A DNA stretch of 64,000 nucleotides from Demequina sp. NBRC 110053 (lineage in GTDB: Bacteria > Actinomycetota > Actinomycetes > Actinomycetales > Demequinaceae): the NCBI RefSeq assembly GCF_002090095.1, contig NZ_BBRJ01000002.1, positions 1,240,817 to 1,304,816 on the forward strand, written 5' to 3'. A program made the translations under genes and the position numbers. Positions within the stretch are counted from its first letter, which is position 1; each line of letters opens with the position of its first letter. Of the stretch, positions 58,434 through 64,000 are shown in pieces. The notes beneath the pieces are model-generated. The model did not search any database. It was not told the origin of the DNA and worked only from the letters and a program-made list of their open reading frames with translations.

Positions 58434-58859
58434 TCAGGTGGTCTTGAGCGTCACCGGCACGCCGGCGGCGACGGTGCGCGACACGGTGCAGGTGCGCTCC
58501 TCGGCGGCCTTGAGCGCCGCGCCCACCCGCGCACGCGCCTTGTCGCCGGCCTCGCCCTCGGGGAACGCCACGTCGAACAGCACCTCGATGTCGCGCAGGA
58601 TCGCGGGCGTCGAGCCGCCAACCTTCTCCGCTGTCGCGGTGACGTCGAACTTCGTGGGCTCCGCGCGGCGGGAGGTCATCATGTCGAGATCCGTCGCGGA
58701 GCAGCCCGCGATCGCGACCATCAGCAGCTCGACGGCGCCGAGCGCGCCGTCCACGTTGTAGCCGAACCGGTACTCGGCGCCATCCATGTTGCGGGCGACG
58801 TAGACGCCCTCGGCCTCGCGCGTGAGGGTGACCTGCTTGGGAGTGATCTCTTCAGCCAT
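58434..58859 (-). CDS. OsmC/Ohr family thiol peroxidase-like protein
   Basis: 141 residues from ATG 58859 (GAATGGAGCC upstream). Two conserved cysteines in AIAGCSATD and ERTCTVSRT, the catalytic pair of OsmC-type peroxide-detoxifying proteins. OsmC or YhfA-like subfamily not resolved. Confidence 0.9.
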   Translation of the reverse strand: MAEEITPKQVTLTREAEGVYVARNMDGAEYRFGYNVDGALGAVELLMVAIAGCSATDLDMMTSRRAEPTKFDVTATAEKVGGSTPAILRDIEVLFDVAFPEGEAGDKARARVGAALKAAEERTCTVSRTVAAGVPVTLKTT

Positions 58860-59095
58860 GGCTCCATTCTCCCATCGCCGCCGGGTGTCACCTCTCCGGC
58901 CACAGGTCGCAGCGCGCGACATCGCTCTCCGCGGCGGAGGGTGCGCCGTCTCACGATGTGGACGCAGCGTCTCAGGCGTCGGTGGTGACTGAACCGGCAA
59001 CGCGCTAGAATCGCGAGAGCACGCATCGGCGCTGACTGCACGCGTCGACCAAGCGCAATGGCGAGCCCGCCGCGCACCAACCTCCATGAGGACTC

Positions 59096-61423
59096 ATGAC
59101 TGACACCACGAATGCTTCTGCCCCTGCGCCCGCCTTCCCCGGCGGCACCATTCTCGGTTACCCGCGCATCGGCCGAATGCGTGAGCTCAAGCGGGCACTC
59201 GAGCAGTTCTGGAAGGGCGCGACCTCCGAGGCCGACCTCGAGGCCGTCGCCGCCGAGCTGCGAGCGGCCAACCGCGACCGCCTCGCCGCGCTCGGCCTGG
59301 GCCGCACTGACTCGTCCATCCCGAGCAACTTCTCGTTCTACGACCACGTGCTCGACGCCGCCGTCGCCTTCGGCGCCGTGCCCACCCGCTTCGCTGACCT
59401 GCGCGACGAGGACGGCTCCGTCGACCTCGCGGGCTACTCGACCATCGCGCGCGGCGTGGGCGACAAGGCCCCGCTCGAGATGACCAAGTGGTTCGACTCG
59501 AACTACCACTACCTGGTGCCCGAAATCGGCCCCGAGACCCGCTTCGCGCTCTCCAGCACCCGCTGGGTCGACGAGTTCGTCGAGGCCAAGGATGCCGGCT
59601 TCGTCACGCGCCCGGTCATCACCGGCCCGCTGACGTTCCTCTACCTCTCCAAGCCCAGCGACGATGCGCCCACGGGCTTCCAGCCCATCGAGCGCCTCGA
59701 CGACCTGGTCGCCGTGTACGTCGAGCTGCTCGCCGCGTTCAAGGCGGCGGGCGCGGAGTGGGTGCAGATCGACGAGCCCATCCTGGTTCAGGACATCGAC
59801 GCCGACCGCGCGGACGTGCTCGCGAACGCCGCCAAGGTGTACGAGGCCCTGGTCTCGGCGGAGAGCCGCCCCGCGCTGTTCGTGGCCGCGCCCTACAACG
59901 ACCTGGGCGACGCGCTCCCGGTCCTCAAGGACGCTGGGGTCGACGCGATCGGCATCGACCTGGTTCGCGGCGGAGTTCCGACGGGCATCGACCTCGCGGG
60001 CACCACGATCGTCGCCGGCGTGATCGACGGCCACAACATCTGGCGCGCCGACCTCGACGCCGCGCTCGCGAAGGCCGATGCGGTCGCCGCCCTGGGCGCG
60101 ACCGTCACCGTGTCCTCGAGCACCAGCCTGTTCCACGTGCCGCACACGCTGCAGGGCGAGGAGCACCTGGGCGAGGAGCTGCTCAGCTGGCTCGCGTTCG
60201 CGGACGAGAAGGTCGCGGAGATCGTCACTCTCGCGACCGCGAGGGCCGAGGGCGAGGGTGCCGTCGCCGGCGCCCTCGGCGAGGCCCGCGCCGCGCTCAA
60301 GGCCCGTGCTGAGCACCCCGGCACCAACCGTGCCGACGTGCGCGAGGCGATCGACGGCGTCGAGCCGAGCCACTTCGAGCGCAGCCCGTACGCGGTGCGC
60401 GCCGCCGCTCAGGAGAACCGCTTCCACCTGCCCGAGCTCGCGACCACGACCATCGGCTCGTTCCCGCAGACTCCCGAGATCCGCAAGGCCCGCGCCGCGT
60501 GGGCGAAGGGTCAGATCTCGGACGCGGACTACGAGCAGGCGATGAAGGACGAGATCGCCTCCGTGGTGAAGCTGCAGGAGGACCTGGGCCTGGACGTCCT
60601 CGTCCACGGCGAGGCCGAGCGCAACGACATGGTGCAGTACTTCGCCGAGCTCCTCGAGGGCTTCGATGTGACCAAGAACGGCTGGGTCCAGTCGTACGGC
60701 TCGCGCTGCACGCGCCCGTCGATCCTGTGGGGCGACGTCGCTCGCCCCGAGCCCATGACGGTGCGCTGGGCGCAGTACGCGCAGTCGCTGTCGGACAAGC
60801 CGGTCAAGGGCATGCTCACGGGTCCGGTGACGATCCTCGCGTGGTCGTTCGTGCGCGACGACCAGCCGCTGGGCGACACCGCCAACCAGGTGGGCCTCGC
60901 GCTGCGCCAGGAGATCGCGGACCTCGAGGAGGCCGGCATCGGCATCATCCAGGTCGACGAGCCCGCGCTGCGCGAGCTGCTGCCGCTCAAGAAGGCGGAC
61001 CAGGCCGCGTACCTCGACTGGTCGGTGAACTCGTTCCGCCTGGCCACGTCCGGCGCGAAGGACGACACGCAGGTCCACACGCACCTGTGCTACTCCGAGT
61101 TCGGCGAGATCATTGACGCGATCGACGGCCTGAACGCTGACGTGACCTCGATCGAGGCCGCCCGTTCGCGCATGGAGGTCCTGCCCGCCATCCGCAACCA
61201 CGGCTACGAGCGCCAGGTGGGCCCCGGTGTGTGGGACATCCACTCGCCGCGCGTGCCCTCCACGCAGGAGGTCACCGAGCTGCTGCAGTTGGCCAAGGAC
61301 TCGATCCCCGGCAAGCAGCTGTGGGTCAACCCGGACTGCGGCCTCAAGACCCGCGGCTACGAGGAGACCACGGCGTCGCTGACCAACATGCTCGAGGCCA
61401 CTCGCGCGGTGCGCTCCGCGTAG
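59096..61423 (+). CDS. metE: Cobalamin-independent methionine synthase
   Basis: 775 residues from ATG 59096 (GAGGA upstream). Two-domain MetE: N-terminal LGYPRIGRMRELK and C-terminal catalytic half with zinc ligands in THLCYSEF and VNPDCGLKTRGYEET. Methylates homocysteine with 5-methyl-THF-glutamate from MetF. The 236 bases upstream (58860-59095) show no cobalamin or SAM riboswitch; a 13-codon reading frame (59058-59099) overlaps the start as ATGA but has no ribosome site. Confidence 0.97.
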   Translation: MTDTTNASAPAPAFPGGTILGYPRIGRMRELKRALEQFWKGATSEADLEAVAAELRAANRDRLAALGLGRTDSSIPSNFSFYDHVLDAAVAFGAVPTRFADLRDEDGSVDLAGYSTIARGVGDKAPLEMTKWFDSNYHYLVPEIGPETRFALSSTRWVDEFVEAKDAGFVTRPVITGPLTFLYLSKPSDDAPTGFQPIERLDDLVAVYVELLAAFKAAGAEWVQIDEPILVQDIDADRADVLANAAKVYEALVSAESRPALFVAAPYNDLGDALPVLKDAGVDAIGIDLVRGGVPTGIDLAGTTIVAGVIDGHNIWRADLDAALAKADAVAALGATVTVSSSTSLFHVPHTLQGEEHLGEELLSWLAFADEKVAEIVTLATARAEGEGAVAGALGEARAALKARAEHPGTNRADVREAIDGVEPSHFERSPYAVRAAAQENRFHLPELATTTIGSFPQTPEIRKARAAWAKGQISDADYEQAMKDEIASVVKLQEDLGLDVLVHGEAERNDMVQYFAELLEGFDVTKNGWVQSYGSRCTRPSILWGDVARPEPMTVRWAQYAQSLSDKPVKGMLTGPVTILAWSFVRDDQPLGDTANQVGLALRQEIADLEEAGIGIIQVDEPALRELLPLKKADQAAYLDWSVNSFRLATSGAKDDTQVHTHLCYSEFGEIIDAIDGLNADVTSIEAARSRMEVLPAIRNHGYERQVGPGVWDIHSPRVPSTQEVTELLQLAKDSIPGKQLWVNPDCGLKTRGYEETTASLTNMLEATRAVRSA

Positions 61424-61440
61424 CGCACGACGGCGTCATC

Positions 61441-61472
61441 AGGGCCCGGCTCCCCTTGGGGAGCCGGGCCCT
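61441..61472 (+). terminator. Rho-independent terminator of metE
   Basis: AGGGCCCGGCTCCCC (61441-61455) with exact complement 61458-61472, then GTCGTCGT. Confidence 0.9.
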
Positions 61473-61487
61473 GTCGTCGTCCATGGG

Positions 61488-61501
61488 GCCGATGCGCGGG
61501 C
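61488..61501 (+). repeat. Dispersed 14-mer repeat
   Basis: Exact copy just past the metE terminator in a convergent gap. Confidence 0.75.
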
Positions 61502-61560
61502 TGAGTACGGCGCGGCAGCGCCAGTCGAGCGGCGGGTCGCCGCCATGCGCGAGACCGCGC

Positions 61561-63159
61561 CTAGGCGTCAGCGCCGGCGCGGGAGCGGCGTCGGACCATC
61601 CACACCACGATCGCGACGGCCACGACGAGCGCGCCCACCCCGAGGAGCACGAGCTCGACGGTCTCGATGCCCGTGGCCGTCTGCTCGAACTCGCCGGAGA
61701 ACACGAAGCCCTCGGGCGTGACGGTCTGCCATGCGCCGGTCGCCACGCCCCGCGACGTGTACGTGGCGGTGTTGGCGGACGGGTCGTACTCTTCGTCGGT
61801 CGTCGACAGCGGAACCGTGGATCCGTCGATGCTCGTGACGGGATTGGCGAACTCCGTGCGCAGGGGCACGTCCTCCCAGGTCACCGCCTGGAGCTCGAAC
61901 TCGGCCGTGGTGAGCGACGTGAGCGACGCGAGCGGCGAGAGGTCGCTGATCGCGTTGGCGGACAGGTGCAGCTCGGTGAGCGCGGTCAACCCGGCCAGGG
62001 GAGTCACGTCGGACACGGCGGCATGGCTCACATCCAGCGTGGTCAGGCTCGTCAGGCCTGCCAGGGGCGAGAGGTCGGCGACGTCGGTGCCCCCGAGCTC
62101 GAGGTCGGTCAGGCTCGTGAGGGAGCTCAGCGCCGAGATGTCGCTCACGGGGGTGTTGGTGGCGACGAGCGACGTGAGGCTGGGCAGCGACGCGAGCGGC
62201 GAGAGGTCGTCGACGTCCGTCTCCCACACGGCTAGGTGCGTCAGCTCCGGCAGGCCTGCCAGGGGCGCCAGGTCTGCCACGTCGGTGTGGAAGAGGTGCA
62301 GCCTGGAGAGCGACGTCAGCGAGCTGAGCGGCGACAGGTCGCGTATCGCGGTGTCGTTGGCGTGGAGCTCCTCGAGAGCGGTGAGCGAGGCGAGCGGAGT
62401 CAGGTCGCTGATGGCGGTGTCTCCGATGGCCAGCCTGGTGAGGCCGGTGAGCGAGCTCAGGGGTGCGACGTCGCCGACGGCGGTGCGCGTCAGCGTCAGG
62501 TCGGTGAGGCCGGTGAGGGAGCTCAGCGCCGAGACGTCGCTGACGGGCGTGCGCGCCAGGCTCAACGTGGTGAGTCCCGCGAGCGTCTCGAGCGCCGAGA
62601 TGTCGCTGATGCCGGTGCTCGCGAGGCTCAGGCTCGCAAGAGACGGGAGCGAGGTCAGCGCCGAGACGTCGCTGATGGCCGTGCCTCCGAGGCTCAGGCT
62701 GGCCAGATCTGTCAGGCCCTTCAGCGGCGACAGGTCGTCGACCGAAGTGCTCGCCAGCTCCAGGGACGTGAGGGCGCTCAGGGTCGCGAGCGGCGAGAGA
62801 TCGTCGATGGGGGTGAACGCCAGGTTGAGATCCGTGAGTCGGGCGAGCGAGGCGAGCGCGGACACGTCGCTGAACGCGTTGAGGCTGAGGTTCAGCGCGG
62901 TGAGGTTCGTCGCGTGCTCGAGGCCCACGATGCTGTCGATCTCGGCGCCCGAGCAGTCGAGAGACGTGAGCGTCGCGAGCTGCCCGGGCGCGACGTCCGC
63001 CGCGGGGTCGGCAGCCAGGGCCACGTTGACGCATCTGCGCAGGTTCTCGTCCGGCACCGTCATGTCCTGAGCCTGCGCGGCGGGGGCGCTGAGGAGCGCG
63101 GCCGCCGCCACGAGAACCGGGAGCAGCGCTCTCGCGCCGCTGCGAATCACTGACTGCAT
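61561..63159 (-). CDS. Leucine-rich-repeat surface protein, internalin-like
   Basis: 532 residues from ATG 63159. Signal peptide (LLPVLVAAAALLSAPAAQAQ), a short cap with a cysteine pair (RRCVNVAL, LDCSGAE), about 16 repeats of 22 residues (LTSLTDLELGGTDVADLSPLAG type, SDS22/internalin class) over about 65-410, a beta-rich region and a C-terminal membrane helix followed by RRRSRAGADA. No LPXTG motif before the helix, so it is membrane-held or cut by a nonstandard sortase site. Adhesion or binding role inferred. ATG versus GTG 63168 is uncertain. Confidence 0.88.
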   Translation of the reverse strand: MQSVIRSGARALLPVLVAAAALLSAPAAQAQDMTVPDENLRRCVNVALAADPAADVAPGQLATLTSLDCSGAEIDSIVGLEHATNLTALNLSLNAFSDVSALASLARLTDLNLAFTPIDDLSPLATLSALTSLELASTSVDDLSPLKGLTDLASLSLGGTAISDVSALTSLPSLASLSLASTGISDISALETLAGLTTLSLARTPVSDVSALSSLTGLTDLTLTRTAVGDVAPLSSLTGLTRLAIGDTAISDLTPLASLTALEELHANDTAIRDLSPLSSLTSLSRLHLFHTDVADLAPLAGLPELTHLAVWETDVDDLSPLASLPSLTSLVATNTPVSDISALSSLTSLTDLELGGTDVADLSPLAGLTSLTTLDVSHAAVSDVTPLAGLTALTELHLSANAISDLSPLASLTSLTTAEFELQAVTWEDVPLRTEFANPVTSIDGSTVPLSTTDEEYDPSANTATYTSRGVATGAWQTVTPEGFVFSGEFEQTATGIETVELVLLGVGALVVAVAIVVWMVRRRSRAGADA

Positions 63160-63259
63160 GGGCGTCACCCTACTGTGCGCGCAGACGGCTCGGGCACGCC
63201 TCCCTGGGCACGGCGCGCGACCTGAGCCGGCCGCACGTCGCGCACCTCTCGCGCGGGCG

Positions 63260-63625
63260 TCACCGCGGCGACAGCACCCCGATGAGGTTGCCCTCGGTGT
63301 CGAGAAACCGGGCCCAATAGCCGCTGGTCGCGTCGACGGTCTGCTTGGGCTCCACGATCTGGCCGCCCGCCGCCGTGACGCGGTCGAGCACGTCCTGCAG
63401 GTCATCCCCGCCATCGAAGTAGACCAGCGTGCCTCGATTGCTCGGAGTCCAGTCTCTGCCCTGCGCCACGGCTCCGATCGGGCCGTCGGCACCGGGGATC
63501 AGCGACTTGGGCAGGCCGTCGCCGATGTCCTCGGGGATGAGCTCGGCCTCGAGCACGCGCTCGTAGAAGGCGGTCGCGCGCGCCAGGTCGGAGGCGGGGA
63601 TCTCGAACCAGTTCACGGCAGCCAT
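63260..63625 (-). CDS. VOC-family (glyoxalase-fold) protein
   Basis: 121 residues from ATG 63625. Two beta-alpha-beta-beta-beta modules (WFEIPASDLARATAFYERVLEAE; YWARFLDTEGNLIGVLS) of the vicinal-oxygen-chelate superfamily. Metal and substrate unknown; the family spans dioxygenases, lyases and resistance proteins. Confidence 0.88.
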   Translation of the reverse strand: MAAVNWFEIPASDLARATAFYERVLEAELIPEDIGDGLPKSLIPGADGPIGAVAQGRDWTPSNRGTLVYFDGGDDLQDVLDRVTAAGGQIVEPKQTVDATSGYWARFLDTEGNLIGVLSPR

Positions 63626-63679
63626 GTGAACAGTGTTAACCGCGCCGGCCCAGAGCGCAAGGGCACGGCGTCGGGGTCA

Positions 63680-64000
63680 TCAGGGGATCGGGCGCTGCAG
63701 GTACGCGACGTCGATCCAGCGGTCGAACTTGCGGCCCACCTCGGTCAGGACGCCCACGTCGCGGAAGCCCACCGCGCGATGGAGCCCGATGGATGCCTCG
63801 TTGGGCAGCGCGACGAGCGAGATTGCCGAGTGCGCGTCGGTGCTCTCGAGCCGCTCGAGCAGCGCCGTGTAAAGCGGCCGCCCTAGGCCGCGCCCCCCGT
63901 GCCCCTGAGCGAGGTAGATGGTGGTCTCGACAGAGTGGAGGTAGGCGGCGCGAGGGCGGTAGGGCGCGGCGTACGCGAACCCGACCACCGCATCGGCTTC
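63680..64000 (-). CDS. GNAT acetyltransferase, N-terminus outside window
   Basis: The last about 106 residues of a GNAT protein; the reading frame continues past the right edge. YLAQGHGGRGLGRPLY is the acetyl-CoA-binding RGxGxA/G-like motif, and LHRAVGFRDVG and VGRKFDRWID match phosphinothricin-type N-acetyltransferases. A 12/14 copy of the dispersed repeat (GCCGATGCGGTGG) is in frame at its visible end. Confidence 0.88.
   Translation of the reverse strand, partial: EADAVVGFAYAAPYRPRAAYLHSVETTIYLAQGHGGRGLGRPLYTALLERLESTDAHSAISLVALPNEASIGLHRAVGFRDVGVLTEVGRKFDRWIDVAYLQRPIP

Noticed and set aside
58860..59095. Cobalamin or SAM riboswitch upstream of metE
   Set aside because: No B12 box or SAM core motif in either orientation.
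61900..62900. Tandem 66-base repeats as a CRISPR or minisatellite
   Set aside because: The periodicity is explained by 22-residue leucine-rich repeats in one intact reading frame; no spacers.

Overview
The window is dense, GC-rich (about 70% by eye) actinobacterial chromosome with few gaps, many GTG starts and many 1-4 base start/stop overlaps. The stretch cyclophilin - rhomboid - crgA - class E sortase - trpG/pabA - pknB - pknA - pbpA - ftsW/rodA - PP2C phosphatase - fhaB - fhaA - tRNA-Leu is the growth and division cluster usually found close to the replication origin of Actinobacteria. The C50-carotenoid operon and the mix of sortases fit Micrococcales (Demequina/Cellulomonas-like). The genus is a guess.

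Layout. 1-1200: end of a heme-oxygenase-like diiron protein and an unrecognised partner. 1437-5123: a very large secreted metallophosphoesterase. 5217-8286: LEA/apolipoprotein-like membrane protein, cyclophilin, rhomboid protease, CrgA. 8428-10000: class E sortase, a 54-residue membrane protein and a glutamine amidotransferase. 10147-15292 (minus): crtE-crtB-crtI-crtYe-crtYf-crtEb, a complete C50 carotenoid pathway. 15630-18580 (plus): DUF4397 surface protein, class F sortase, ECF sigma factor and RskA-like anti-sigma. These last two blocks (about 8.7 kb) split trpG from pknB. 18761-27227 (minus): Ser/Thr kinase, phosphatase, FHA and peptidoglycan genes. 27276-27358: tRNA-Leu(CAG).

27526-39069: DJ-1/PfpI protein; a LacI-type regulator divergent from a sugar ABC importer (no ATPase), an esterase and a sucrose phosphorylase; PiT phosphate transporter; YchJ, threonine aldolase and a YgjV-type membrane protein. 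39210-45531: S4 RNA-binding protein, a thiamine(-precursor) ABC importer behind a TPP riboswitch, glycogen/maltodextrin phosphorylase. 45695-54561: family 2 glycosyltransferase, small GlsB/YeaQ-like protein, and the glycine cleavage genes gcvP, gcvT and gcvH with a second FHA/PP2C pair between gcvP and gcvT. 54635-64000: Nudix hydrolase, DUF222-HNH protein, Tag glycosylase, MTHFR (metF), OsmC-like protein, MetE, leucine-rich-repeat surface protein, glyoxalase-fold protein and an acetyltransferase cut by the window edge. GcvPTH, MetF and MetE together form a one-carbon/methionine neighbourhood.

Noncoding DNA carries unusual repeats: a 14-mer, GCCGATGCGCGGGC, in 11 exact copies; paired GGGCCC-centred palindromes at a fixed 40-base spacing in three intergenic loci; a second shared hairpin at two loci; and a 16-base perfect inverted repeat plus DnaA-box-like sequences between rhomboid and crgA. 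I saw no CRISPR array, insertion sequence, prophage or rRNA.
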